Origin: Udeniomyces pyricola
Taxonomy: Eukaryota > Basidiomycota > Tremellomycetes > Cystofilobasidiales > Mrakiaceae
Assembly (NCBI GenBank): GCA_039545295.1
Contig: BCIK01000004.1
Coordinates: 1,389 to 65,388 of the forward strand
Length of the DNA stretch: 64,000 nucleotides
Direction of reading: 5' to 3'
Part shown: one piece after another, positions 51,370 to 63,457 of the stretch
How positions within the stretch are numbered: position 1 is the first letter of the stretch
Layout of the letters: each line of letters begins with the position of its first letter
Translations under genes and position numbers: made by a program
Notes under the pieces: generated by a model
Databases searched by the model: none
Seen by the model: the letters and a program-made list of their open reading frames with translations, nothing else
What the model was told of the DNA's origin: nothing

Positions 51370-52335
51370 CTATTCACGCTGGGCATCGTCTACCTTTCCA
51401 ATCCCAAATTTCGTCTTAATGCCTTCCCAGCTATCCAGTGCTGGTCGGACGTCGAGAAAGAAGCTTAAATCGCCTCCCATCATGTCGGTCGCGACTGTTG
51501 AGGCCGGTTCGCCGCCGGCAGAAGAGGAGGAAGGCGGAGGGATCGGCATACGGGGTTTGCCAGTGTAAAAGTCAATGATGTAGGTGAGTTCTGTGCCGCA
51601 TCGATTGACGACCCAACGGTGGGTATCGAACGGAGGTTGATATCTGACGGGAAGAGATGTGTTGTTGTGATTGTCAGTACAGCCGGCAAACAGAAGGCTC
51701 TTGCCGCCCTAGGCACATGGTTAGAAATCGCATGGGCAAACATGCAGCAATGTTAGTACATACCCGAAGAGGAATCGATTCGCAAGGCTTTTTGGCGACC
51801 ATCGACCTGGCGTGCCCTTGAAGGTGACAAGCCGGATGCCCCCGCATGCCTCGCCTCCCAGACCCTTCTCCCAATCAAGGACCTCCTTCCAAGCTCGCTC
51901 ATTGACGGCATTGTGAATTGGAACGATGGTCTGCATGTCCTCTGGATTGGGGTTGTGATTTTTCCTCTCCATCGCACGGTAAAACTGGCTTTCGGAAGGG
52001 TAGACCCAGTTGGGTGAGTCCGGAGTCGCATACGATTGGGCGGCGTGAGAGTCGGCCACAGTGGGCAAGGTTGAGGCGGAGTGTCGAGGGATGGTTGAGA
52101 CGACTCTCTCTTCCGAGAGAGCAGCGGGATGCAGCGGACGTTGGTGTGGCGAGCGGTTGGCAGTCGGAGTTGTGAGTGGGTTGGCCGATTGATTGGCAGC
52201 AAGCCATTTGAGACGGGTTTCCTCGTCGACAGGACACTTGTCACTAGAAGGACCCGGCGGAGGAGCGAGGGGTTGCTGACTGCCGGCGGAGTTGGATGGA
52301 GAGTCGACAGGGGAGGCGGAAGAGAACGGCCACAT
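51370..52335 (-). CDS. CYC3: Holocytochrome c synthase (cytochrome c heme lyase)
   Basis: It attaches heme covalently to apocytochrome c (or c1) at the inner mitochondrial membrane. The N-terminus MWPFSSASPVDSP has no acidic residues in its first eight. It is followed by DKCPVDEETRLKW, a CP heme-regulatory motif. The core has PNWVYPSESQFYRAMERKN, IVPIHNAVNERAWKEVLDWE and KGLGGEACGGIRLVTFKG. RWSPKSLANRFLFG, DTHRWVVNRCGTELTYIIDF, PMPIPP-type loops and LDVRPALDSWEGIKTKFGIG follow. One intron separates FLFG from GKSLLFAG. Its donor is ambiguous (GTATGT breaks the phase; GTACTA keeps it). The stop is at 51,370. The gene could act on cytochrome c, c1 or both. Confidence 0.9.
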
Positions 52336-52814
52336 GAGTGATGGGGGAGGTTGGCTGATGTGTGTTTGTGTTTGTGGATGCGAATGGGTGGATGAGAGTG
52401 TGGGGTCGTATGAGGTAGGTGTGAAGACGATGACAAAGCGGTGGTGTCGAGAGGTAATTAGCGGTAATGGATGATGTGTGTCTGGTCAAGTCTGGTGGTG
52501 GTTGATTGATGCGCGATGGCCTGGCATGGAGTCGATCTGGCTCCATTCAGATTGGTCCGCTCTGGCAGAATGGTGTTCTATATATATACATATTTATATA
52601 TTTATATGTGTACATGACTGGTATGAAAATGTTATATACATTGCATGTCTGTGGAGTGGCGCATATATAAATTATACATGTAAATAATATGTATATGTAT
52701 ATCACAAGTTGGCGACTACTCTCAGTTCGCGTCTCGCGTCGTGCCCAAACCTCCAACGCCTGCGCTTGCAGATACACCTCCTCCACCTCTTCAACCGTAT
52801 AGCTCCTTCTCACC
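52336..52814. promoter_or_regulatory. Divergent intergenic region (HCCS / PRP3)
   Basis: 479 bp. The right half is rich in TATATA/TATGTA steps (52,578-52,700). No coding sequence is visible. Confidence 0.55.
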
Positions 52815-55430
52815 ATGTCCGCCAAGCGACCCAACGACGATCCCCATAGCTCTCTACCTCTCAAGCTTCAGAAGTCGTCAGTCCAATTTTCCCATCACTC
52901 GTCTCCTTTGTCTATCTCACTCATCGGCGTCAACTGAACCTACACTTCTCGTTCTCTTTCTCTCTCTCTCTTTCCTTCTTCCGCCTTCCTCACTTACAGT
53001 GATTCGGGCGTATGTTCCGTTCTTACCGGCTCTCCACTCTGCTTCGTCGCTTCTCTTCCACTCGACGACACTAACCATCTCTGCTTCAACCTCTCATTCT
53101 CGCAGCGGCCTGTTGATCCTGCAGCCCAGATTGCGGCCGCTAAGGCCAGGATCGCCGCCCGTATGGCCGCCCTGTCAGGTCCTCGCATGGCACCGTCGCC
53201 ACCTCCACCGGCGGCTGCCAATCCAGCTGCTACAAGCGCTATTCCAGATATCGCAGCCAGGCTCGCTGCTGCCCAAGCCAAGATTCAGAGTCTCAAGGCC
53301 AACGCTATTCTCCCTTCCGCTCCTCAGTCTGCGCGTCCGACTCCTCCGCCCGTTGTGGGGGCAGGAAGGACCAGTGGTGCTGCTCCTCTAGGCATTCATC
53401 CCGCTTTGCTCGAGTCTTCGACTCCAGCTCTGAGTTTGGCAACGAGTGCCAAAGACAAAGGAAGGACGATGCAACCAAAGTTCACGAGTCTCAAGGTTCG
53501 TTTCATCCCATCTCTTCTCTCAATCCTTGCTCAAGTTCCATGACGTTTCTGGCTCAAGTGTCGTTAATTGTAACGAACGGAGCTCTTTTATCTCTTCTTA
53601 TGATGTATCTTCATAGGCCAACGCTCGAAGCCTAACATCGGCTCCATCGGGTGCTGCCACCCCGACCACCGGCGATGATCCTGTCGTCCAGGTCAACCCG
53701 TACCTCGCTGCTGCGGCTGCCTCGGTAACCGATGAAGAAGGAGGGATCGTGGCCAAGACGAGGTCAAGTCGCAAGTTTCACTTCAACCAGAAGGGCAAAT
53801 ACATCGCTCAAGCGGAGCAAATCCGAGCAGATGTGCGTTGCTGTCTTCGCGCAAGCGATCGCCTGTGAGGTTCGCGTTTGCGCAGACGCTGAACTCACAT
53901 TCTCTTGATGATTGTATCGCAGGCCAACATGGAGGCTCTCAAGCAGAGAATTGCGGAGAGTGCACGAAAAGCAGGCCTAGACAACGAGTTTGATACATTG
54001 GAGAAGGCCATCCGGGTGCGTTCGTCTACAAGTTGTTACAAGTTCACATTATTCACTAAGCTGATGGAAGTTCGATTTCTCATTATCCAATCTTCGTCCC
54101 TCAGCGCCAACCGCCTCCTGTAGTCGAGTGGTGGGATGAGCCCATGCTGCCTTCTGGCACGTACGAAGATGTTGCTAATGGATCGACCAGTGTCGCCGAT
54201 CCAGAAGGTCCGATCAAGATCTATGTGCAGCACCCAGTCCAGATTGCCGCCCCTTGGGACAAGAAGAAGGTTGAAGCTCGGCCACTGATGTTGACTAAGA
54301 AGGTAAGTCATCAGTATATCTTCACGATTCCTGGCAAACTGGCCCAGCTGATACGGATTGCAACCTTTTCGTCTATTTTGACCCCACGCACATGGATATC
54401 GCAGGAAGCCAAAAAGATGCGAAGGCAGCGTCGTTTGGCCGACCTAAAAGACAAGCAGGACCGAATCCGAATGGGTCTTATTCCTCCAGACGCACCCAAA
54501 GGTAAGGCATCTTTCTTGTTGGTAAAGATGCTTGAAAGTATTCGCTCACTTACGCGCCATATCTTCCTTGTTCGTAGTCTCTGTTGCCAATCTCATGCGT
54601 GTTCTGGCCAACGACGCCATCTCGGATCCAACCAAGATTGAGGCCAAAGTCAAGAGGGAGGTCTCTGCCCGAAGGCTCAAGCATGAGAAGACGAACGAAA
54701 AGAACAAACTCACTCACGAACAGAGGAAGGAGAAGGAAGCTAAACAAAGGGCCAAAGATGAAGATAAAGGGTTGTACGCAGCCGTGTTCAAGTAAGTCCC
54801 CAACGTGTCATCCTCTAGTGCGCTCACGCGTATTCGCGTCGCATGGACTGAAATCCGACTTTCTTTTCTCTCCTTCCTCGCCCGTTGCGTAAACGAAGAA
54901 TCCGGTATCTCGTCAACCCAGCACACAAGCTAAAGATCCGGGAAAACGCCAAGCAATCGGCTTTGTCAGGATGCTGCATCTTCCATCCCAAGTTTGCTCT
55001 CGTTCTCGTCGAAGGCTCGGCCAAAAACATCAAGTTCTACAAGCGTGTTTTACTCGTTCGAATCGATTGGACTGAAGAGCCCCGTATCAAGGAAACCGAA
55101 GACGGCGAAGAAGGCGACGCTCAGGGTGGGCTACCTCTTGGAGAGGATGGGGAACCTATCGACCTCGATACAAACCGGTGTGACCTGGTTTGGGAGGGAC
55201 CGATCAAAGAGAGGAGTTATGACCTCTTCAGAAGCAAGTTTGTCGAATCCGACAAGGTCGCGCGGGAGTTCTTGGGCGAGGATAACCAAGGGTATTGGGA
55301 TGTACGTCTAAGCTGCTTCTCGTATGTTTTTACTCCAGTCGCCAGCTATGTTTCTGCTCGCAGCTCACGTGTCTTGCATTCTCCTCTCCCACAGGTCGCT
55401 GCCAAGTTTGTGCCATCTGATGATGCTTGA
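52815..55430 (+). CDS. PRP3: U4/U6 snRNP protein Prp3
   Basis: Prp3 binds the U4/U6 duplex in the tri-snRNP and is needed for spliceosome assembly. The start is MSAKRPNDDPHSSLPLK. An Ala-rich coiled segment (AAKARIAARMAAL) and a Pro/Ala-rich linker follow. Then come VNPYLAAAAASVTDEEG, RKFHFNQKGKYIAQAEQ, MEALKQRIAESARKAGLDNE and RQPPPVVEWWDEPMLP (family: P.vEWWD). The PRP3 domain blocks KIYVQHPVQIAAPWD, KKEAKKMRRQRRLADLKDKQ, IRMGLIPPDAPKV and NEKNKLTHEQRKEKEAKQR lead to a DUF1115 end. That end includes YLVNPAHKLKIRENAKQ, CIFHPKFALVLVEG, KFYKRVLLVRIDW and CDLVWEGPIKERSYDLF. At least nine exons are read and all keep phase. A short acidic insert (EEGDAQGG) lies in the last domain. The stop is at 55,430. 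Confidence 0.95.
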
Positions 55431-57497
55431 TTGCCTCAGGCCATGTCTTGAGACTCTCTTTTTTTTTTTACGCGCACGGAAGATGTCATGGTAATTTTTG
55501 CTTACGTCTAGCAGAGTGGACAGGGGCGACAGGGAGTACATATATACTTAAGGAAACAAAACTAGAAGCACAAGAGACATATTGCGAAGCCCGGCAGCCA
55601 AATATAAAGACGAGTAATATCACTGAATGAAACGAAATCACCAGCGAGGCTGCGTCTGCTTCTGCATCAGCATTTGCAACTGATCCTCCTGATGATGGAC
55701 AGCTTCCTCGCCGAACTCATCGCCTGGTTGAGTCACGATCAGAAGGGTAAATCCACTGCCGTCAGTCAACTTTCAAAAACGAATGGTTGTTGACGGGCGG
55801 CTGACGCCTGCGATGGCGTTGGCATCAATATTCAGACAAGGGTCAGACGACTCACGTAGAGGGGCTAACATGCTGGATTGCATGCCCTTGAAGAGACGTG
55901 TCGTGAAGGCCAGATCCGTCGTGCTGTAACGATACAAGACGTATCAATGTTCAATGTTAACGACGGATCAAAGCGGAGTGAATTGTTTCCACATGCCATG
56001 ATGGAAAGAGGTAGCCATGCCACTTGCCAGAATGCATGCGTGACAGTAGCTACTGTGGACGCTCTCCTATGCGGCGTGGGTGCGAGAACAAATTTGGCTG
56101 AATGCTGGGATATGTGGGTTCTGCCAGCGTGAACAGGCGATTCATACGGATCAGATACTTGAGTATTCCAAGAAATACCCCCCTCCCCTCGATCATGATG
56201 GTAGACGCGTTTTGACGCGTCGATCTCTGGGTTTTGCGCCTCTGTATACTTTGTTCGGCAAGGCTACCTTGGTACTTCATATTTACGGGGGCTCTCCAGA
56301 TTTGGGGAAATGTGTCCACTGACTTTCCAGACTGGATGCCTCCTTCACCCTTCCATGCTTGCGAATGGAAGAAAGGGAGAAACTGAGTCGTCTCTTGCAG
56401 AACCTCTCGGATGTTGATTGCTTCACTTGACATCAACCCGAAGGTCCCGGGGTCAAGATGGATAGTACGGGAAGACCGGGGCTCATTCGGGATACCGGAT
56501 GCGTGGGTGATTTGGAAAGAACCTGGCTTATGCCACGGTCGAAGAGCAAGGGCTTGATGGAAACAAACCATCGAGAGAGCAGAAGAGGAAAGCGGAGCGT
56601 AGCGTCGGGTCAGTCCCTAAGGGCAGGCTTCAACGCGCGAAAAGTAACAGCACCTTCTGGATCAAACGTCCTGGTACAGCTCACGTGTCCATTAAAACCT
56701 ACACGCTTCTGACATGGCTATTGGCATCGTCAACCGGGTTTGAACGCTACCCTCAACGCCACGGCGACATTCAGACTCGAGAGCCAGCTTCCCACCATCC
56801 TTGAGCGGCAGAGCGCTTGAGCTCAGAACGATGAGGGTGAGGATCAAACTGAGCAGGAGGACGAAGGTGGTCGGGAGATGTTGTCCCCGATTGAACATGC
56901 CCGAACAGCGGATTAGGACGATTTGAACCGAGACTTGAGTGGTGGTCAAGACAGGATACGACTGGTCAGAGGGAACTGGGATGGTGCGCGGTCGGTGGTT
57001 TATGTGAAGAACATGCCGGATCGGTCTTCACCCAAGCGACTGCGCAAAACTCAAGATCCGATCAAGGCCTGGGCTTTTCGGATCATTCTCGCGTCAATCT
57101 GGACGGGCATGATAGATTGATTGTTGGACAGCAGAAGGAGTTGATACGGTGGAAGAAGAAAAAGGAATTGAAGAGCAAAACGTAAGAGACAGAAGGCGAG
57201 TCAAAGGCAGAGTTGGCAGTCCAAAGCGAAATAATTCAAAGCAAGAAGATGAGGGAAATGAGAGAAAATCAAAGTTTGTGGTTCGAGAGAAACAGACAGG
57301 GGCAGGAGAGGACAGAGTTGAAAAGGGGAATGAACACAAAAGAGGGAAAGGAAAGCAACGTGTATTCTAGTCCGAGGGAAAAAAAGGAAAAAGAAGGATG
57401 TACGCCGGCCGATCAGCGACATTTCAAATGAATCTGTGAACAATGCACAATTGGACAGAAGAAGCCTTATATATAGTTGATGAACTTACAGTGCATT
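55431..57497. other. Poorly resolved region with minus-strand membrane-protein traces
   Basis: No family is recognised. Two minus-strand pieces look coding. One (from ATG at 56,899) starts MFNRGQHLPTTFVLLLSLIL, a hydrophobic helix, and runs to a stop at 56,692 unless spliced. The other (about 55,930-55,640) has AFTTRLFKGMQSSMLAPL and the end EDQLQMLMQKQTQPRW with a GT-AG intron between. They could be exons of one small membrane protein about 1.2 kb long. A 173-codon open frame (56,571-56,050) between them has no family. From 57,120 to 57,440 the plus strand is very purine-rich. Confidence 0.4.
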
Positions 57498-59584
57498 TTA
57501 GGAGCTAGTCTCAGGTTGGATGGGAGCAGGGGCATCGTTGATGGCAGCTTCCTCCTCCTCGTACGACTCGGGGAGAATATCAAGCTCCTCCGAGATGGGC
57601 GCGTTCGGCAAAACCCAAGGTTGCCAGGCTCCGTGCGACAGTCTGACCTTGTCTGAAGCAGCTCGAACCTCGACAAGGTGAGAAAGAGCAAATGTCTCCT
57701 TGACCAGTTCGATATCCGTCGTAAGTTGCTTGACACGGTTGAAGGACGCGACCATCGAGATCGATACGAATCCGAGAGAATCCATCTACGCATGAGATGA
57801 AACATGCAAGCCATGAACAGTTGGGAGTCAGTCAAGATATCACAATGGTTTCGTCCACTCGCAACCGGGCAAGACGCAGAGGCTCGAAACAAACCTGTTG
57901 TCTGAGGAAGAAATCCATAGCGAGGTTCTGCGGGCTCAGGTAGTACTCGAGCTGACCAAGAAGGTAAAATCGCAGAGAGTCGAGCGCCACGTTGGGGAAG
58001 GTGACCGGCATTGGAAGAGGAGGGGTGTACTGCACTCGATCCGGGTCGTTCTTGGCTGGGTGTGCTCGGGGAGCTCGGGTCGGGACGACAGGGGGGGTGG
58101 GAGGAATGAAACCACCGATAGGGAACGAGCCCACGCCGGGAACGTGATGAAGAGGAGGGAAAGCGCCATGCGGCATCGGTGACGCGGACGAGTTCTGGAG
58201 GTACGAGCCCTGAGCCGGATCGACGTGGTTGGCTTTGTTGACGTGGCCTCGACCTCGGCCCGCCCGGGGTCCTCCTCGACTCTTCTGAGCAATTCCAGTG
58301 GGCTTGTTGCCTGGGACAAAGGTGGTGGCGTCCTTGCTCATGCCGTCAGGTCCAACCTCAACGTGTGCGTTTTCTCCGTGTTCAGCTGCCGCCTTGGCCG
58401 GGTCCTCAGCGACCGATCCTCCGTTCTCTTTCTTGTCAGCGCCCGCAGCCTTCTTTCCAACCTTCTTGCCAGTAGCGGAGGCATTGGTGCTCGACTTCTT
58501 GCCCTTAGGAGCCGGACGGCTCACAGTAGCATCGGCGTCGCGCTTAGGTCGAGGAGTCGACTTGCGGTTACGCTCAGCAGCTTGGTCGACTGAGGCTTGC
58601 AGCTCGGCAGGGGAAATTGGGACCCAGCTCTTCTTGCCTATACAGAGCAGATTGAGAAAGAGGGAAGAAGGCAGATCAAAGACACGTGGGGCGTCACGAT
58701 AAGAATGAGCCAAGGCGTTGTGGACTCTTCATGCCTTAAAAAAAGTAGCTGAGCAACTGACCCTTCTTGCTGTTGCTTTTCTTCTTGTCCACTTTCACTT
58801 CGGACTTGGTCTCCTTGACTGTCTCGTCCTTGGCCTCGACGGCCAAACTTGGCTCAGGCCACGAAGACTCGTCGCCGAGCGTGGGGGCGGCAGGCGTTGA
58901 AGTGGCATCCTTGGTCGTGGGCATCGAGTCAGCGTGCTCAACAGGTTTGGAGGGTTCAGTGGAGGGGACGATAGAGGTAGCAGCAGTCGTTGTATCGGAA
59001 GGGGTCTCTGTTGGCTTGACGGTGGACGCCTTTGAGTTAGAAATCTTCCATGGGTTGATTTTGGGTGGACCGGACGGTTTCTTGACGGCCACAGGCTTCG
59101 TTTCCTCAGGCATGTCCTTCGCATCTCCCTTGGTCATCTCAGAGGCGTCCTTGACCTCACCTCCTACGGAGGCAGCCTCCTTCTTGGCCGCCGAAGGCTT
59201 CCCCTGAGCGGACGCCGCATTCGGAGCGGCACCCTTGCCGCCCTTGGAAGAGCGACGAGAGTCATGGGGCGGTCGGGTTGACCGAGCCTTGTCGGTGTTG
59301 GCTTTGTCAGCGTTTTTGTTCTTGGGGTTACGGTTGCGAGTCTTGGAGGGGTTGGGGGTCAAAGCGGGAGCGTCGGTCTCGTCGTCAGAGGGGGGAGCAG
59401 GGACGGAGACGATATGGGCCGGCGTCTCGAGGTCGGCTGGGATGTTCTGACGAGCCCGTTCGGCCCACGAGATGCTCTTCGGAGCCTCAGCGGTAGTCTT
59501 GGGGACTTCGGTGGCAGTCTTGAAAGCCTCGACGGCGGGGGTTGCAACCTCTGGCGCTGGAGAAGCGGTCGTGGGGGAAGTCAT
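57498..59584 (-). CDS. La-motif RNA-binding protein (Sro9/Slf1-like)
   Basis: Proteins with one La motif near the C-terminus (yeast Sro9, Slf1) bind mRNAs on polysomes and affect translation and copper/actin responses. A low-complexity N-terminus (MTSPTTASPAPEVATPAV; many Ala, Thr, Lys, Pro) carries ISWAERARQNIP and a Pro/Lys-rich KPSGPPKINPWKI segment. After an intron near 58,640-58,758 comes KKSWVPISPAELQASVDQAA. A Gly/Arg stretch (RGGPRAGRGRGHVN) follows. The La motif reads LLGQLEYYLSPQNLAMDFFL, then QQMDSLGFVSISMVASFNRV, KQLTTDIELVKETFAL and VRLSHGAWQPW. The tail is short and acidic (ILPESYEEEEAAINDA). Three exons are seen. No second RNA-binding domain is visible. Confidence 0.88.
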
Positions 59585-60464
59585 GATTCAGGCTGATCAA
59601 CGAAGAAAAGTGAACAAGAACAAAGGAGGATCAGCATGAAGGTTCAAGCGTGCAACGTAGGGGGTGTTCATCACATTGCTTGGACTGAGTTCCTCTGTCA
59701 CACAATTGATTCCAAGTACGGTATCGAGGTTGAGCGGGCGACCATGTACTCGTAGAGTTTGGTCTGGTCGGTTGTATAAAGTCTCTTTGCCTTTCGACCC
59801 GTCTTGGTTCGATAGTTTCGACACTAGCGAGCGTGTGTGGAATCACCCAAGGACATGCTACCTCGCCCAATGAGACCTGATTATAGGCGACTGAGGAACA
59901 TGATACGGCTCATGCTGACGGATGAGGAAGTCAATCAAGCAAAGAACTGAAGCGTTACCTTTTGAGTCGAAAGGGCCGGCTGAGACGCGTTGGATTGATT
60001 GAGGCGTATGTAGCCCGTGAAAGACGGTGAGGCAGGTGGCGAGGCGAAGGGTAGAGAAGAGTGGCCAGTGGGCGGCGGATTAAACAAGGACAATGTCAGA
60101 TAAGATTCTGGGATGAGTCAGGCAGGGAATGATGGGGAGGAAGTCAAGGGAAAGAGTAAGGATGCCAAGGGGGAAGGAGGGAAGGAGGAGAGAGAAATGA
60201 AATGCAAAGAAAGTGTCGTACGTCTTGAGGAAAAGGGGCCAGGGACAAGGAAGAGGATGAGGAGGTTTTCGGTGGTGATTTGTGTTGCAAGGTGGGAGAT
60301 TGGAAAGGAGCAGAGAGCAGAGAGTAGAGAGTAGAAGCTGAAGCTGAAGCAAAGGAGGCGGTTGCAGGAGGGGGAAGCAGCAGGAGAACTAGAGGTCGAA
60401 GAGGGCTGATAGCTCGTTGGACGAGGGTCCAAGGGAACACCAGCTCTTGATCATTGCTAGTGTC

Positions 60465-60493
60465 ACTAGTGACTAAGTCACTAAGTCACTAGT
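60465..60493. repeat. Inverted repeat with TGACTAA/AAGTCA steps
   Basis: Ten-base arms ACTAGTGACT and AGTCACTAGT flank a 9-bp loop. The whole contains the 11-mer TGACTAAGTCA and two tandem copies of TAAGTCAC. Close to AP-1/Gcn4-like half sites (TGACTAA), about 0.9 kb upstream of the La-motif start. It could be a bZIP-binding cluster or a hairpin. Confidence 0.7.
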
Positions 60494-60724
60494 ACGTCCA
60501 ACGTCCACTATAAGCTTCATTCATCATACATACATATTCCATGCTGGCGCCAGTGGGCTCAGCCAAGCCTCACTCACGTCTCAACCGATCAGGTTAATCA
60601 CACATCAGCCAGGATGACATGACTCGGATGAAACGCCATGCATGCCCGCCCGCATCAATATATGCACCTGCCGTCCAAGCTGCTACCGGCCGTCACGCAC
60701 GTCCAGTAAGTATAATTAGTAGTG

Positions 60725-60746
60725 ATATATATATATATATATATAT
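60725..60746. repeat. TA dinucleotide repeat
   Basis: ATATAT run of about 21 bp, a simple microsatellite, in the intergenic region between the La-motif and bHLH genes. Confidence 0.8.
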
Positions 60747-61103
60747 ACTTACGTTGTAGTACATCGGCGCTGCCGTGTTGCAGTAGTATATATGCCTATG
60801 CACATGCATACTTATAACGTATGCAACCCATATTGCTTCTACATATATACAACCGCATCACACGCCGGGACAAGAGTACAACACCATTGATCGTCCAGTA
60901 CAGACAAGGCAGAATCAGGCAGGGCAAGTCAAGCACATACCGGCTCAAGCAGAAGGAACCAAAAAAAAAATACAAGAGATAGAGAAAGAGAAATTAAAAA
61001 CAAAACAACACCGGGTCAGGTATAACGAAAAGAGGAAGCACAGTGATGTGCAAGATGAGAGAAAGAACAAGAAACCAAGGAGCCCGACACGCAACGCCCT
61101 GTA

Positions 61104-63457
61104 TTAGCAGTCCATTACTCCTCCTCCGACCATGTAACGTTCGTCGATCGTCCCTGGCGATGACTGAGCTGTCTCGTACTTGATCATGTCAGGCATAAAA
61201 AGAGACGGGCTTGACGAGGACGACCCTCCACTGCCACTGCTGCCGCTTTGACTCTCCGTCGCCGGCAGTGGCTGCTGCTTAGAAACCTGCGCTCGAATCG
61301 GGCGGGATGCCAGGACGTGACTCAGTCGGACGGCGGACGGCGGATGCTGATGTTGATGTTGATGCTGAAAGGACGTCGAGGCCGGCGGAAGAGAGGTACG
61401 CACGCCGAGGTCATTGTTTGTCGAGGCGGTGTGGGAGATGAGGAGCGATTCAAGCGTGTCCTCGAGCGTTGCGTTGCGATCGGCCTGGGCCTGGATGATT
61501 TGTTGAAGATATCTAGCGGGACAAGCACGAAGACCAGAGAGCCTCAGCAGGTGGCATACAGGAATCAACGCAAGAATAGCTCGTAGGGACTGACTTAATG
61601 TAGGCTACGCTCTTACTTAGAACAAGACCCTTATTGGGTTTGCCATCTGGTCCTAAAGGGTTAGAGGAGAGGAGTGAAAGGGTCAGAGATGAAACCGTTG
61701 GACTATGCTCTCCGTTGATGAGAAGCATCATTACAACGACGATGTTAGCTTACCGAGAGCATTGGCGCCGCTTGCCGAGACCCTGGCCGTCTTGGGCTTC
61801 CGAGTTGCGCCTTTCTTTGTCTTACCGGTAGCGGTGACGCTGACCAAGGGTTTCTCATCCTCGTCTGATCCTGCGCCGAGCAAGACTCCCATGTCAACGC
61901 CAAGCTTCTCGCTCAGCAGGCCGAGTGGGATTGTACGGGCGTCTTCAGCCGAGCCCCGGGGATCAAGAATGCACATGGGGATGAGGTTCGAGAGCTCGGT
62001 GATGTTTTCGTTGATGGTGTCTCGTCTCCTTCGCTCGACGATGTTGTGGGATTCCCGTCGCCGTCGCCTTTTTTCCGCGGCGAGAGCGCTGTTGGATAAC
62101 AAGACAAGGAAGGTGTGGTCACAAAAACACAGAAGGGCGAATCAAGATGCCAACGAGTGAGCATGAGCATGAGAAAGCAAGTAATTCAAGTACATGGAGA
62201 GAACTACCTACGCTTTGTCGAGTTCAACAATGTCGTCTTCTTCTTCACCTTCCTCCTCCTCCACATTGGCCATGGATGCGTTTCCTTCATCGTCAAGCAA
62301 CCCTTCCGGCTTCACATCATCCTCCTCAGTAAGAGGTAGCGATCGCTCCCGCTCAGCACTTGGAGGTGAAAAGAACCAGCTCGTCGGTCCAGCCGTCGTC
62401 GTGCTCGTTTCAGGGGCAAGCGCGGGTAGCGGGGCGCTCGAACCGAAGTGAGTCGGATCGACAAGCTGGGACGGAAGCGAGATACTGATCGCGCCTTCTC
62501 CTGAGCCACCACTAGACGAGCCAGGTCCCGCACCCCCACTCATCCGCCGACCCCGAACGCCCGAGGTATTGCTATTGGCACTGCCACCCTCTCGTCCAAC
62601 AGAACCTTTTCGCGCCGCTCGTGAGATAGAGCTTGGTGCCTTTCCTGGACCACCAGCACTGGCCGCATTACGTACAGAGCTTCGGCTGCGAGACCTAGCA
62701 GATGAGCGAGCAGCGGACGAGCGATCGGGGCAGCGTCCCGGAGCAAGGTTGTAAGATGAGGGAGAGAAGGAGCCGAGGCTGGCGTGATTGGCGAAAGAGG
62801 CAGAGAGTGAGGTTGCTGGAGAGATGGCCCCGTTGCTGTCGAGGTAGGATTGACTGCTCGCATCGTGACTGAACGAATACGGAGTTTGATCAAAGTATGA
62901 GAGCGAAGATGATTGCGATTGGGAAAAAGCGGATGAAAGATCGGTCCCAGGTGAGAGCGGCTGTCGGTTGTGTTCGGATAGCGAGTGGTCAAGGAATAGG
63001 CTTTGATAGGCGTCGCTGTACGAGTGATGGCCAATCAAAGGGGCATCCGAGTACTCAGCCCCCGAGCCTTGACCATGAATAGCGATGGCGAGTGGTGTTG
63101 GCGCCGAGTGAGCAAGTTCGTGTTCCTCAAATGTAGGGAAAGGACGTCTCCCCCGGCCACCAGACTCGACGAGGCCACGGATAGTGGCGGTGCTATCGGA
63201 GTGATTGTTGCGCGTCGAAGCGAGTGATTGGATAGGTAGCTCCTCAGTTTCATTGAATGCGACAAGGGATGCAAGGGCGTCATGGATGTCGTTGGAGGTT
63301 GACGGCGAAAAGTGATTGAGGAAAGAAGACGATTGATGGTAAGACGAAGCCGAAGAGGTCGTAGCCGAGCTGGAAGCAGATTGATTGGCGTACTGCCGGA
63401 GGTGGGAGAAGGCCGAGGAACCGTTAGATGGATTGAGACCTGTGAGATTGATGTCTA
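61104..63457 (-). CDS. bHLH transcription factor with extended loop (5' end not found)
   Basis: A basic helix-loop-helix factor of the USF/MITF/Rtg3 kind. The first ~400 codons are Ser/Gln/His-rich (an N-terminal exon begins with DINLTGLNPSNGSSAF at about 63,457). The basic region and first helix read EKRRRRRESHNIVERRRRD, then TINENITELSNLIP, with His, Glu and Arg as E-box contacts. The loop is very long (about 80 residues), with RGSAEDARTIPLG and a Lys-rich TATGKTKKGATRKPK segment. The second helix is NKGLVLSKSVAYIKYLQQI. A leucine-poor coiled tail (DRNATLEDTLESLL), a His/Gln run and a Ser/Gly-rich end follow. The first exon upstream of 63,457 is uncertain: a donor at 63,903 could join KPSLSSPHLASSD-like sequence in phase, and the start may lie outside the window. 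Rtg3-like is an inference from the long loop. Confidence 0.85.

Larger units (their letters stand above)
59585..61103. other. Intergenic region between La-motif gene and bHLH gene
   Basis: About 1.5 kb with no convincing gene. It begins with the 5' leader of the La-motif gene and may hold a 5'-UTR intron there (a CTCAAAAG/GTAACG-like donor near 59,960 on the minus strand). A purine-rich stretch runs from 60,120 to 60,360 and a TA dinucleotide run lies at 60,725-60,746. An inverted repeat is listed separately. Confidence 0.5.

Noticed and set aside
58225..59207. Plus-strand open frames opposite the La-motif gene
   Set aside because: Long open antisense frames arise from its Ala/Thr/Lys-rich codons. 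The minus strand has the La motif and clear introns.
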